From Mesostigma viride (taxonomy: Eukaryota; Streptophyta; Mesostigmatophyceae; Mesostigmatales; Mesostigmataceae): a DNA stretch of 64,000 bases. The notes under the pieces were generated by a model, which saw only the letters and a list, made by a program, of their open reading frames with translations, had not been told where the DNA came from and did no database searches. The stretch is from contig RPFO01000132.1 of NCBI GenBank assembly GCA_009746045.1, forward strand, positions 606,590-670,589, read 5' to 3'. Positions 21,371 to 33,400 of this stretch are shown one piece after another (within the stretch, counting starts at the first letter, position 1; each line of letters starts with the position of its first letter). A program made the position numbers and the translations under genes.

Positions 21371-22333
21371 CGCAATTCTGTGGTCAAACTGACGCTAGTT
21401 CCCGGCCAATAACCGGGCAACAACCCCACCACGTTTGTCGCACACATACCGCTTGAATCGGTCGCAATGCCGAAATTCTGTGGTCAATAGGCCACGCTAC
21501 TCGAATACGGAAGAGTTTGCGCAACACTTTTGGCAAGAGTTTGGGCAAACAACTTTCAGTAGGCCAGCCAAAACGCTGTCTGACAAAAGTTTGGCCGCAA
21601 TGGTGGCACAAATGGGACAAACTTTGGCGCGCAACCAGTGGACGCAACCAAGCCAACAACACGCATGTAAGGGAACCCCTACGGTCGACCCCCCAATCGC
21701 GGTCGCCGCGGAACGCTACTCGCACGCGGCAACAGTTTGCTTTTAGGGTTTGCGCAAACTTTTCGCTGTCTAAAATTATAATATAAAGGGCAATGAGCTT
21801 GCATTCATGGACACATCAGTCCGGCGCAGCGCCGGTACCACCCCGGTAATTCCCGCGCGAAAGTTGACGAAATTCGGTGCGCGCGTGCAATGTTGACTGA
21901 AATTCGGTGTGCACGGCTATGGTGACGCGAAAATTTATTGCGAGCTGATTACGCAACCATTTTGGACGTTATTTCGCTTGTTCGGACGTTGATTACATAA
22001 GGAAAAGTATCGTACATTAAAAAACCTGAAAAACAGTTTCTTTTTTTTCTGCAGCGAGGGCACGTGGGCAGCAGGCGGGCGTTTTGCACACCAACCGGCC
22101 CGACCCGTGTGTGTGCAAGGTAAGACACAGACAGGAAAAACATGCTCTCAGCGGTCATGAACACATTCTACCAGTTCCTAACATCATTTCAAAGAAACCC
22201 AGCGATGGATTTCCCTTAATTTTGCGTTTCCGATTTTTACGCCCCTTCCGCGAAAAAGTGAGAATTATAGGAGCGCTGACAGGGGCAACACTGCATGTCG
22301 TGCTTTTAATCGCTTTTACGTCTTTTCTTGCAG
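21371..22333. other. Unassigned insert sequence
   Basis: No gene recognised. 'aattcggtg.gcacg' and related phrases repeat near 21870-21915. A strong splice acceptor (tttacgtcttttcttgcag) closes the region at 22333. Confidence 0.35.
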
Positions 22334-22505
22334 CTATATGACTTCCCTTGGGCGCAGCAACATCGCCCGGTGTTTATCCTGCGGGCGGGGCTTGCTGGCC
22401 CCGTCCGGAGTGTGCTCGGGGTGCGGGAAAAACCACAGCTACTGGTTTATAACGTCGACAACCCCCCATTTTCTGGTCATTAACCGGCGTATTCTTGTGG
22501 TTTAA
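22334..22505 (+). CDS. Terminal exon encoding a zinc-ribbon motif (unknown protein)
   Basis: Directly after a strong pyrimidine-rich acceptor an open frame (ATG at 22338) reads 55 residues to a TAA. It contains RCLSCGRGLLAPSGVCSGCG, a C-x2-C-x10-C-x2-C zinc-ribbon pattern, followed by a hydrophobic end. No upstream exon could be assigned with confidence, so this may be the last exon of a gene belonging to the inserted element. Whether it is expressed is unknown. Confidence 0.4.
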
Positions 22506-22806
22506 GCTTCCGGCGACGGGCGAAAAGAGCTCTTACCATGACGGCATGCTCTGGGGAGGCGTTCCGAGAAGGACTGGGGCGGGCAGGCAAATTTACACGC
22601 GACAGTGCCCGCACGTCGCCTGCGCACCCCGGCGTACAAGGCAAAGCGCAGTGTTTCCCTCCTGGACGGCCCATCGCTGCCTTTGCCGGGCGGCATGTTG
22701 GGGAGGCGGCTCCTTCTTCCTTTCTTACCGCATAGTTCATACCCCGTGAGTTTCCCAACGGAGGCGTGTTAATGATGAGCGGCTGCATGCATGAATGACC
22801 GGGTGT
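22506..22806. other. No feature recognised
   Basis: GC-rich sequence between the zinc-ribbon exon and the GGGA tract. No convincing gene. Confidence 0.3.
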
Positions 22807-23690
22807 ATGAATGAGGGAGGGGGGGAGGGAGGGAGGGAGGGAGGGAGGGAGGGAGGGAGGGAGGGAGGAGGGAGGAGGGAGGAGGGAGGGAGGGAGGAGG
22901 AGGGAGGGAGGGAGGGAGGGAGGGAGGGAGGGAGGGAGGGAGGGAGGGAGGGAGGGAGGGAGGGAGGGAGGGAGGGAGGGAGGGAGGAGGGAGGGAGGGA
23001 GGGAGGGAGGGAGGGAGGGAGGGAGGGAGGGAGGGAGGGAGGGAGGGAGGGGGAGGGAGGGAGGGAGGGAGGGAGGGAGGGAGGGAGGGAGGGAGGGAGG
23101 GAGGAGGGAGGGAGGGAGGGAGGGAGGGAGGGAGGGAGGGAGGGAGGGAGGGAGGGAGGGAGGAGGGAGGGAGGGAGGGAGGGAGGGAGGGAGGGAGGGA
23201 GGAGGGAGGGAGGGAGGGAGGGAGGAGGGAGGGAGGGAGGGAGGGAGGGAGGGAGGGAGGGAGGGAGGGAGGGAGGGAGGGAGGGAGGGAGGGAGGGAGG
23301 AGGGAGGGAGGGAGGGAGGGAGGGAGGGAGGGAGGGAGGGAGGGAGGGAGGGAGGGAGGAGGGAGGGAGGGAGGGAGGGAGGGAGGGAGGGAGGGAGGGA
23401 GGGAGGGAGGGAGGGAGGGAGGGAGGGAGGGAGAGGAGGGAGGGAGGGAGGGAGGGAGGGAGGGAGGGAGGGAGGAGGGAGGGAGGGAGGGAGGGAGGGA
23501 GGGAGGGAGGGAGGGAGGAGGGAGGGAGGGAGGGAGGGAGGGAGGGAGGGAGGAGGGAGGGAGGGAGGGAGGGAGGGAGGGAGGGAGGGAGGGAGGGAGG
23601 AGGGAGGGAGGGAGGGAGGGAGGGAGGGAGGGAGGGAGGGAGGGAGGGAGGGAGGGAGGGAGGGAGGGAGGGAGGGAGGGAGGGAGGGTA
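22807..23690 (+). repeat. ~0.88-kb (GGGA)n microsatellite
   Basis: Almost pure GGGA with scattered one-base-short units (GGA). G-runs of three spaced by one A give continuous G-quadruplex potential on the plus strand. Long frames across it on both strands (poly-EGGR and poly-PPSL type) are artefacts of the 4-bp period. Confidence 0.95.
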
Positions 23691-23693
23691 TGA

Positions 23694-23960
<267 letters not shown>

Positions 23961-24240
23961 CTGCTTAGGCGTTGGAGCACACGCATGCACTGGAGGAAGG
24001 GGGTGATGAAAACCCAGACCAACTGTCGCACCCACCCCTCCACCTTCACCAAGCGTAAGGCCAAGCGTGCCATGGGGGTAGGGTAGCTGACGCAAGTCAC
24101 CAACGTCAGGGTGCTCACCAGGCTGGTGGATGAGAAGATGGGGGGCAGGCCCCTGTCAGATGCAGAGAAGAAGAAAAGGAAAAGGATGCAGCAGGGCCGT
24201 GAGAACGTGCCCCCGGGTGTGGCATTAGCCGCTATATAGC
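23961..24240 (+). pseudogene. Basic C-terminal coding remnant (unknown)
   Basis: A frame reads [13 protein letters not shown], a TAG, then [20 protein letters not shown], a KRKR cluster and [10 protein letters not shown] to a stop at ~24236. The lysine-rich part looks like a nuclear localisation signal. Probably a decayed transposon or gene end; no family recognised. Confidence 0.3.
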
Positions 24241-24354
24241 TAGCTAGCTGGCTAGAGCTGTGTTATTAATGCATTGTACTATAGGCATGTGCCCCCAAGT
24301 ATGCCTTCCTGCATTGTAAATATGATGCATAATGTAATGATGTGTTGTTTGGAA

Positions 24355-24950
24355 CCTTCTGTACACCAAGGTGGAATGATTGCCATGAAACCCTTGGAAG
24401 AACAATAGAAAGCTGCTTTTTTGTGGTATTTATGCTAGCATCCGTCACCAATTTGTTATCCAACCAGCCTGAAGCTTTGTGGGCAGGCTGCATGGGATGT
24501 GTTTCGAACATGTGCCAAGTCCCAGGTCCAACTGAGTTCATTTGATGTCATTATATATGCAAATGTGTGATGAAACCCTTGGAAAACCCTGAAAAACTGC
24601 ATTTTTGTGGTGTTTATGCTAGCATCTGTCACCACTTTGTCATCCAACCAGCCTGAAACTTTGTGGGCATGCTGCATGGGATGTGTTTAGAACATATGCA
24701 AAGTTCCACGCCCAACTGAGTTCAGTTGGTGTCATTATATATGCATATGTGTGATGAAACCCTTGGAAAACCCTGAAAAAATGCATTTTGGGGGTATTTA
24801 TGCTAGCATCTGTCACCATTTTGTGATCCAACCAGCCTGAAACTTTGTGGGCATGCTGCATGGGATGTGTTTATAACATATGCAAAGTTCCAGGCCCAAC
24901 TGAGTTCATTTGATGTCATTATATACGCATACATGCCAGAAAGTGCTGAA
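24355..24950 (+). repeat. Tandem repeat, 184-bp unit, ~3.2 copies
   Basis: Unit boundaries recur every 184 bp: 'tttatgctagcatc.gtcacc', 'aaccagcctgaa.ctttgtgg', 'tgcatgggatgtgtt', 'atgtcattatatatgca'. Similarity fades after the third copy (24950-25020). Confidence 0.85.
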
Positions 24951-25106
24951 AATTCGGTATTTTTATGCTAGCAAATGTCACCATGTTACCATGCTGCCGA
25001 CTCCCAAAAAATTATTTGACCACATGCCACCATAAGATATCTGATTAGGCACCTTGGTGCCAAATTTGAGGCCAAACTAATCATTAGCCTATCCTAGAAT
25101 AATTTT

Positions 25107-25718
25107 CAGGGTGGAAAAATGGCTTTTTGGAATGATGTGGAGAATCTCATTGCCTCAAACGATGATGTTCTCATCAGGTGTTTTATCCACACATGTCGAT
25201 ACATTGATGATGTCATTGCCTTCGACAACCCTGATTTCGCAACCCATTTGTATATCACCGCTGGTCTGCCTGGCATCTACCCGCAAGCGTCCCTCACATT
25301 AAAGCTCACGTCGGAGGATACTCATTGCAATTACCTCGATCTTAACATTACCCATAACAAGAAGGACTGGCGTACGGCTGTCTATGATAAGCGCAAGGAT
25401 CCTAAATACCAGCAAATTCCTTTTATTCGTTACCCCGCTATTCACAGTCTCCTTGCCCACACAGCAAAATATGGTGTTGTTCTTTCTCAGTTACATAGTT
25501 TTTCCCGTCTTTGTTCTTATCGTGTCGATTTCATCACGACTCTTGTTGAACTCTTGCGTCGTTTATTGGTCAAAGACTATGACCGAGACATTATGCTCCG
25601 TCAAGTCCGGTGTTTTTTGCAACGTCACCCACATCTGTTCGGTGCTGCCCCTTGGCACAAGCTCTACAAACAGGTCGTGGACCGGCTGGATCGCATAGTA
25701 TCTCCGCACATCTGAACC
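25107..25718 (+). pseudogene. Penelope-like element, 3' part: RT active site to C-terminus
   Basis: From an ATG at 25119 the frame reads MAFWNDVENLIAS, then CRYIDDVIAF (catalytic Asp pair) and the Penelope-specific thumb (YLDLNITHNKK, VYDKRKDPKYQQIPF, YGVVLSQLHSFSR). It stops at 25713-25715. There is no C-terminal GIY-YIG domain, in agreement with the N-terminal one at 7090-7440. It joins codon for codon to …LYTYK at 16582 if the intervening 8.5 kb is removed. Confidence 0.85.
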
Positions 25719-25900
25719 CTGTGATGCCAGATCTCCTTTGCGACCGTTCCGAGCTTGGCACTGGATTCGTTGTCCACATCGTCGCGTCGCTGCAGCAACA
25801 CGATGTTTTCTGGCATCCGCGGGCTTTTGGTTCCCGCCGCACAATTGAAAGTGCTGTCCTCCGGCTTTTTGCCTTTGCACCGTGTGCAGTTCTTGGACAT
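25664..25900 (-). CDS. Small Cys-motif ORF on the minus strand of a dispersed repeat
   Basis: ATG at 25900 (minus) followed by SKNCTRCKGKKPEDSTFNC, a C-x2-C…C pattern, then 55 further residues to a stop. The second copy of the repeat (60000-60050) preserves the CTRC motif but has a stop soon after. The start of this pattern resembles small zinc-binding N-termini found in transposon-encoded proteins, but no family can be named. It overlaps the 3' end of the Penelope RT on the opposite strand. Confidence 0.35.
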   Translation of the reverse strand: MSKNCTRCKGKKPEDSTFNCAAGTKSPRMPENIVLLQRRDDVDNESSAKLGTVAKEIWHHRVQMCGDTMRSSRSTTCL

Positions 25901-26290
25901 TTGGAATCATGGCATGGCTAACGTGATGACTGACTAGCTAGACCTTTTCAGTGGTTTTCCATTTGCGGGTATTTCCTCGTAAATGGTGGGAGAGCGATCG
26001 CAGCAATGGTGCTCACCACTAGACACTCCCGGCCAGTTAGGCTCGAAACACACGCCCTAATCAAGCATGCTGTTTCCGGCCCCACCGTCTAGGTAATCTA
26101 GTCGCTCTACACGTAAGCCAGCCATAATTTCAATGCACAAGGATACACATTTCCATCACCATTCATCTTCATCATCCTGAACGACTCGAACACGCAGACA
26201 AGATAACGGCAGGCTCGAGCTGCCATGGTCCAGATTCTCCCGATTTCTGGCCTGCGCTGGTTGTCTCCATGATGATGATCTTCCCCCACA
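25720..26290. repeat. Dispersed repeat, copy 1 (shared with 59945-60425)
   Basis: From about 25830 the two loci align with few differences through 'catggcatggctaacg', 'ggtattttcctcgtaaatgg'-like text, 'gctcgaaacacacgccctgatca' and 'tctggcctgcgc.ggttgtctc'. A third partial copy is at 20735-20790. Probably the end of a mobile element read on the minus strand. Confidence 0.75.
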
Positions 26291-26299
26291 TGACATACT

Positions 26300-26500
26300 C
26301 CCCCTTGGCTGGGCATAGTATGAAGATCATGAGGGTGCAGGTGCCCTGGTGCACCTAGAGCAAGGGTAGCTTACATTCCCACCCTTGCAGGAAGTAGCCC
26401 AGAATGTATTAAAAGCCATATGCCCCTTCTCAGGGATATGTGCTACATGTACTCCCACCGGAGTTATGTTTCTAATTAATTAATTAATTAATTAACGGCT
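26300..26500 (+). mobile_element. Family A tail, 3' 200 bp
   Basis: Matches 48550-48745 and ends in ACTCC-CACC-GGAGT and (TTAA)n. No ORF1 sequence precedes it, so it is a heavily 5'-truncated copy. Confidence 0.8.
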
Positions 26501-27099
26501 ACCTCCTGGCTCGTGGCTCGTGCAAGGGTTGAAGGTTCCTTATTATTGCAGTACCCACGAGATGAAGTCTATACGTGATAATTAATTAAACAACCATGTA
26601 CGTCATTTATTGTACATCATTTGGGCCATGTCACCCAGGTGTCCTAACACTCTTGACTGGTGGGTGCAGGTACAACCACCAACAAAATCGGGCAGCAAAT
26701 TTCAAAGCGATTAGCGAAAATGTCGATGGGTATACTCTTTCTTCTCAGGCTGCAAAATCCAAAGTCCAGAACTGTACAAGATTGATATTAATTAATTGAA
26801 CTGTACAATATTGATATTAATTAAACTCGTGCTCCCGTTGGGGAGTCACGGAGAATTAACCCCATGATGGATGGATCGATGCATTAACCCCGATGGATGG
26901 ATGGGTACACGCAATCCTACCGGTCAAGGCTACCTAAAAAACAATCCTACACTACATCTATGGTGCCCGCGACCCTAGGGGTCTTGTCTAGCATGCTTAC
27001 CACATGTGCAAAAAGATTAATAAAATATGGCTGCCAGGGGGTGCAATGCCTTCAATCTACATACCGCTCTACACAAGCACAGTCACGTTGTACAGAGAA
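26501..27099 (-). mobile_element. Family B tail and unassigned flank
   Basis: TTAA tail and 'actcgtgctcccgttggggagtcacgg' at 26818-26851 mark a minus-oriented family B end, followed by 'attaaccccgatggatgg' repeated twice. The remaining parts (26501-26790 and 26900-27099) show no gene. Confidence 0.5.
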
Positions 27100-27242
27100 G
27101 GACACCTACACTCCAGCAGCATAACAAGACAAGAAAATGATTCCTACCCCCCAAAATCCTTATATAACAGGGACACCTACACTCCAGCAGCATAACAAGA
27201 CAAGGAAATGATTCCTACCCCCCAAAATCCTTATATAACAGG
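27100..27242 (+). repeat. Tandem duplication of 71 bp
   Basis: Two copies of 'gacacctacactccagcagc…ttatataacag' differing by one base. Confidence 0.9.
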
Positions 27243-27299
27243 GCGCGTAGGTGCTTGCGCAAGGTCTAGATTATGGTCTCGTCAGATGCCCTCCTCCTC

Positions 27300-27406
27300 C
27301 TAGGGTGTCATCGTCCCTAGGTCTGCTCGTCCCTAGGTCTCCTCGTCCCTAGGTCTCCTCGTCCCTAGGTCTCCTCGTCCCTAGGTCTCCTCGTCGCTAG
27401 GTCTCC
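27300..27406 (+). repeat. Minisatellite directly downstream of the histidine kinase stop codon
   Basis: Six to seven copies of a ~15-bp unit (ctaggtctcctcgtcc) abutting the TGA. It would lie in the 3' UTR of the minus-strand gene. Confidence 0.85.
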
Positions 27407-30400
27407 TCATCGGGACTTCCCGATCTGGAACAGCTCCTTCTTGAGAGCTTCCACATTCAGAGGCTCTGGTGGGTGGTCACGAAGATTTAAAATGACAGAC
27501 AACAAGGCCATCAGCGCGCAGTGAATCCAGGGCAGATTTGATGATCAGATAAAGGACAAGGTGATAGTAGTGGGCGTAGAATTCGTGGCCTACATGGACA
27601 TAGCAGGCACCATCCGCGGTGCCTACTCCAGCATGAAAACCATCCCACTCTTGGGATGGATGTCCCATTCATACAGAAACAAACGCGCGCAAGTGACAGC
27701 ATGCATCGGTGTGCGAGACCAACACCCACACAACACTGTCGACCGAACTACATGAGCGCCCCCCCAATGTAATAACGAGTTAGCCATCCCTTGCGTGCGC
27801 CGCACCTATTGGAGAGGCAATACACTACCAATCCAAACCAACGACAAATGGGAGCCACACCAACTCGGCAACCCAACAACATGGAAGCAGAAACCATAGC
27901 AGCGCCACACAGATAAACTGACAGGCTTATCTTTATTCGGTTCCAAACCAGCAAACAAACAAGCACGCTCTGCCCCCACTCACTGGTGAGGTACCCCCTC
28001 GTCCGCCCCCCCCCCCCCCCCGCCCCCCGCTCCCCGCCCTACGTACTGCTGAGGTATCCGTCCATGCCGCAGCTCTTGCAGTACTCGGCGTCGCTGGCCA
28101 TGTTGTGCGCGGTGAGCGCCAGGATGACGGTCGTGCGGCCAAACGAGGCGTCCAGCTCGCGGATGAGACGCGTCGCGCCGTAGCCGTCCAGGACGGGCAT
28201 CTGGCGCACGGAACAGGGCGAAGGCCGCGCACAATACAGGTGGGGAAGGGGGGGCGGCGCATCATTCATTAGCAGGGGGCATCAGGGGAGGCGAGGGGGA
28301 AGGCGAGGGGTGAAGCTAAGGGGAAGGCTAACGGGGAAGGCAGAGGGGCAGTGGCCACATGAACAACCAGCGTGAGCGGCGGCAGGTGGGGAGGCAAGAG
28401 GCAGGAGGACCCCAGGGTGCAAGGAGAGGCGAAGGGGAGGGAAAAAGCCATGACTGTGCAAGGGAGGCCGAGGGGTGGCAAGAGGGAAGGGAAAGGAAGG
28501 AGGCACAACATGCGAGAAAAGGCTGTTAGTGTCCAGTCAGGCGGGACAAGCGTGCAAGGGGCACTGGCAGCGCAGCTGAATAGGCAATCACGAAGGGGAG
28601 CGCAAGAGAGGGTGCAAGGTGCAAGAGGGCAAGGGCAAAGGAAGGAAAGTAAAGCAGAGCAAAAAATATCAATGAGTACTGGATTTTGTAAACATCCCCC
28701 ACCCACTAACCTGCAGGTCCATGAGAGTGGTGTCAATGCCAGGTATCCTAACCCTTTCCTTACGATCACTATAGCTCCTAGTGCTAGTATCCCTTTACCT
28801 GCAGGTCCATGAGGATGGCGTCAATGCGCTGTGCGGGCGGCTCCCCCTCGGTGTGCGCCGCGTGCGCCGCAAAGCTAGCGGCCATCAGGTCCACAGCCTT
28901 CTGCCCGTTGTCCACGATGATCACGGCCGCGCCCAGCTTCTCCAGCACCAGCCGCACGAGGCGCTGGGGGGGCATGAATGGAAACGTTGGTTTTGCGAGG
29001 GTGGCACGAGGGAGGGAAGGCGGGAAAGGATACAGGGGGAAAGCGGTGTGACAAGGGGGAAAGGGTTAACTGGTGCGTCCTTAATATATTTATACAGACA
29101 TTGCAGATGAGTACGCACATGTGTTTATCAAGGTTACATTCATAGAAATACGATCAAACTTTTCATAATGTCATGACTAGCACCTAGTTGATCGGCATAT
29201 CCTCGATATGAATGAACATCCTGAGCATAAACTCCTAATCACCATCTCCTACTCACCTGCTTGCACGGTGCGCCGTCTGCACCCACCATACTGGTACCAC
29301 AAGAATACTCCATGCCTTGCTAGCCCGCTCACCTGGTTGATCGGGGTGTCTTCCGCGTACAGAATCGTCCAGCCCACGAGCGGCCTGGTGGGCGGTGACG
29401 AGGGCGAGAGCTTGGTCGAACCCGTGCGCGAGAGGTCCAGGGGCGATGACACCGCTGAGCTGGACCCGACCAAAGATGCGATTGATGACCCAATCGAAGA
29501 CGCCGACACGAGATCGCCCCTTGCGCTTTCCTCCATCCCACCTTCCTTTACACCTGCCTTTCCGCCAACTCCACCCGCGTTGCTGCCCTCCTTGTTGTCC
29601 TTGCTGCCCTCCTTGCTGCCCTCCTTGCTGCCCTCCTTGCTGCCCTCCTTGCTGCCTTCCTTGCTGAGCTCCTTGCTGCCTTCCTTGCTGCCCTCCTTGC
29701 TGCCTTCCTCCTCCTTGTTCCCTCTCTTCCCGAGCACTGCCTTGGCCATCGCATCTTTGGCCTCCTTGGCCCTGGCATCCTTTGCCCCCTTGGCGTCCGT
29801 GGTCTGGCCCGCTGTCAGCGAGCTCGCGCTCAGCTGCAGCGCGGGAAGCATGAGCATCGGTAGCTCGCGACTCAGTGTCGACGCGCCCAGTGAAGGGGAC
29901 GCCAGCACACCAGAGGAGTCCTTGGAAGGGGACGGCATGGAGCCACTGCCTTCCAGACCCTCCCCACTCAACTGACGGCGAGCGGCGACCAAGCCTTGGA
30001 TGACGGGGTGGGAGGGCACTGCCGCAGCGGCAGGAGCCGCTACGGTGGTGCGGGCGGGCGAGGTGGGCGCGGCGGGGAGGGTAGGCACCGCGGGGAGCCC
30101 TTGCACAGCTGGGGGGGTTGGGATCACTGGGGGGCGTGGCACGGCGGGCGGGCTGGGAATGGCAGGGGTAGGAACCGCGCTGGGCGTGAGCTCGGAGACA
30201 GGGCTTGAGAGGCTCGAGGAGGAGGCCACCGAGGAGTCCAGGATGGTGGAGAGCCCCCGGAGAACCGCCGCACTCGACACGGCTGCGGATGCCACCGGGT
30301 GGGTGTCGTTGTCGGCTGCGCTGGCAGTGCCCGTAGTCACAGGGAGCCCGTCCAGGAAGATGCCGTCTTGGAACAGCGAACGCCCCGGTGCCGAGCTGCC

Positions 30401-33400
30401 GGCAGCCGCAGCATTGCTGTTGGCAATTGCCGTGACCACATCGTCGTATGTCGGGCGGTACGCGCCAAACACGGGCGTGACAGGCGGCCGCGGCGCCTGC
30501 TGCGGGGAGTACCGCCCGCTGCCCGCCGGCTTGGGCACCTTTTCCCCCTTGCGGGAGCCCCTTCTCGAGGCCGGCTCGCTGTCCGTCCCCTCGCTGGTGT
30601 GAGAGGTGCGGCGGGAGGCCAGGTCATCGTAGAGGGCCAACTGGTAGCGTGTCCCACTGGCCGTGGCAACGTCCTGCCGAGGCGTGAGGCCTAGGAAGCC
30701 GGTACCATCATCACTGCGATGCCGGAGACCATCATTCGCCGTACTCCTGCGGCGACTCGTGAGGCCGGACACCTGGCGCACCCGCTGGCACTGGGCGAAC
30801 ACGGCCGTCAGCTCGCTGATGTTGATGGGCTCTGGGACGAGCGGATGGGGCGGGAGGGGGGGGGGGGGCAAAGGGTGATGATGTTGATTTTAGAATAGGA
30901 ATGGGAGCACGGGGGGTGCTGATATTAATGGGCTCTGGCAGGGGGGAGGGTTGCGATGGGGGGGGCAAAGGGAAGCGTTTGTGACGTTAGCATGGGAGCA
31001 GGAGTGATGGCATTGATGGGCTCTGGGACGGGTAGGGGGGCGGAGAGGGGCGCGGGTGGGTAGGGGGGGCAGATGAGGATTTAATTGGGGGGTTGGGGGC
31101 ATGGCACAGCCAAGGTATGGAAGCCCGTACCCGGGGCATGCCAGCACCTCAGAAGTGACAAACTGCCTGCAACCTCACTGGTGACAAATGCCAGCAACTC
31201 ACTGGTCACGAACGCGTCCATCCCTGCAGCGGCGCACTGCATGCGTAGCTCCGCACCCATCGACGCAGAGAAGGCGATGATGAAGTGGCGGATGCCATGA
31301 TTAGCTTCCAGCAGCCGGATGTTGCGTGTGGCCGACATGCCGTCCATGTTTACCATCTGCAGCAATAAGAAGAATGAGAATGAGAATGAGAATGAGAATG
31401 AGAATTGAGAATGAGAATGAGAATGAGAATGAGAATGAGAATGAGAATGAGAATGAGAATGAGAATGAGAATGAGAATGAGAATGAGAATGAGAATGAGA
31501 ATGAGAATGAGAATGAGAATGAGAATGAGAATGAGAATGAGAATGAGAATGAGAATGAGAATGAGAATGAGAATGAGAATGAGAATGAGAATGAGAATGA
31601 GAATGAGAATGAGAATGAGAATGAGAATGAGAATGAGAATGAGAATGAGAATGAGAATGAGAATGAGAATGAGAATGAGAATGAGAATGAGAATGAGAAT
31701 GAGAATGAGAATGAGAATGAGAATGAGAATGAGAATGAGAATGAGAATGAGAATGAGAATGAGAATGAGAATGAGAATGAGAATGAGAATGAGAATGAGA
31801 ATGAGAATGAGAATGAGAATGAGAATGAGAATGAGAATGAGAATGAGAATGAGAATGAGAATGAGAATGAGAATGAGAATGAGAATGAGAATGAGAATGA
31901 GAATGAGAATGAGAATGAGAATGAGAATGAGAATGAGAATGAGAATGAGAATGAGAATGAGAATGAGAATGAGAATGAGAATGAGAATGAGAATGAGAAT
32001 GAGAATGAGAATGAGAATGAGAATGGAATGAGAATAAGAATAAGCATCAGGATAAGGATATGGATCAGGATTAGGAAAAGAATAAGCACCATCAAAGCAG
32101 CAAGGACGGGGTGGTGGCAGCATGACATGCATGAGCACCATGTTCACAGCTGTAAGGTAACGATGTAAGATACTGATGCTTAGCACCGGCACCGCGGCGA
32201 TGATAACAAGCACGGTAATACACCGCCATAGCAGTCATGATAACAAGCATGCCAAAGCCAATAACAACGGTATTCGCGACTGCCAATGTTGCAACGGGCT
32301 TACAGGTCGTCCATGTGCATCATCCACTTCAGCGAAGCCATTATAAGGGATGGGAACATCACACAGGGGATGGGAATAGGGGAGGGGGGGGGGGGGGGGA
32401 GGGAAGCATGCCTACATACCATCATGCCCCCTCCCCCCTTATATCTGCAGGGCCATGCGGATGGCCTTGATGCCAGGTATTCTACCTCTGTACCATGGTC
32501 ACTAAAGCTCATCGTGCTAGCATCTCGCACCTGCAGGTCCATGAGGGTGGCTTCAATGCCAGGTTTTCCAAGTATAGCCCATCGTGCTACAATCCCTTTA
32601 CCTGCAGGTCCATGAGGATGGCGTCAAAGGCGGTGTCGGACAGCCGCTCATCGGATGTCTCCACGGCGAGCGCAGCCAGCTCGCGGCGCACTAGTGCGAC
32701 CGCGGCCGCGCCATTGTCGACGACGACCACCTCGCGCGCGCCCATCTTCTTGAGGAGCGAGCGCACAAATACTTGGATGACGAGCGAGTCCTGTTCAAGG
32801 GAGGGAGGCAAGCCGGCGAGCAAAACAGCAAGAAAGGTTAGTTAAGGGTGGCTTCCGAGGTCCAAGCGCCCACAACCTCCACAACAAAGTTCTCCCTCCC
32901 CCACAACAGCCAACAACAAGAGAACACCACGCGCACGCAAACCATCCTACCTCCGCCACCAAGTTACGCCAATCCTGGACGCAAAACCGTGACCAAACAC
33001 AGCCACCAAACACAGTCACCAAACTCAGTCACCAAATACCATAACCAAACACAGTCACCAAATACCATAACCAAACACAGTACAAGGGACCCACCTCGGC
33101 CACGAGGATGCGCCAGTCCTGGATGCCCGACTGCGACATGGCCGGCATGGCCCCGTCCGCCCTGGTGGGCGTTCCCATCGCGTGTTCCCCCGCGAGCGCC
33201 CCCGCCACCATGCCCTCCACAAGGAATGGCTCACCCCCCTGCACGAGGGTCCCTGAGAGCGGGGCGGAGACCGACGCCGGGTGCAGCGGGGCAGGGTACC
33301 CGCACCCTGGGTTGCTCCCTGGGCCCATGATGGCGGCGGCGGCCGCGGAGAGGGCGATCGCGGCGACCGCGCCCTCAAAGTCAATGCCCTGGCCGCTGCC

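Noticed and set aside
29996-30878. Plus-strand frames opposite exon 12 of the histidine kinase
   Set aside because: Antisense shadows of a GC-rich coding exon; the minus frame is continuous with spliced receiver exons.
31081-31365. Receiver 1 lacking its conserved lysine (frame reads …AFVTSEL)
   Set aside because: The apparent loss comes from reading into the intron. Splicing at A|gtgagt to AG|CCC restores Lys1526-Pro.
31301-32213. Long poly-EN, poly-RM, poly-FS and poly-IL frames
   Set aside because: Artefacts of the (GAGAAT)n array in intron 10 of the histidine kinase.
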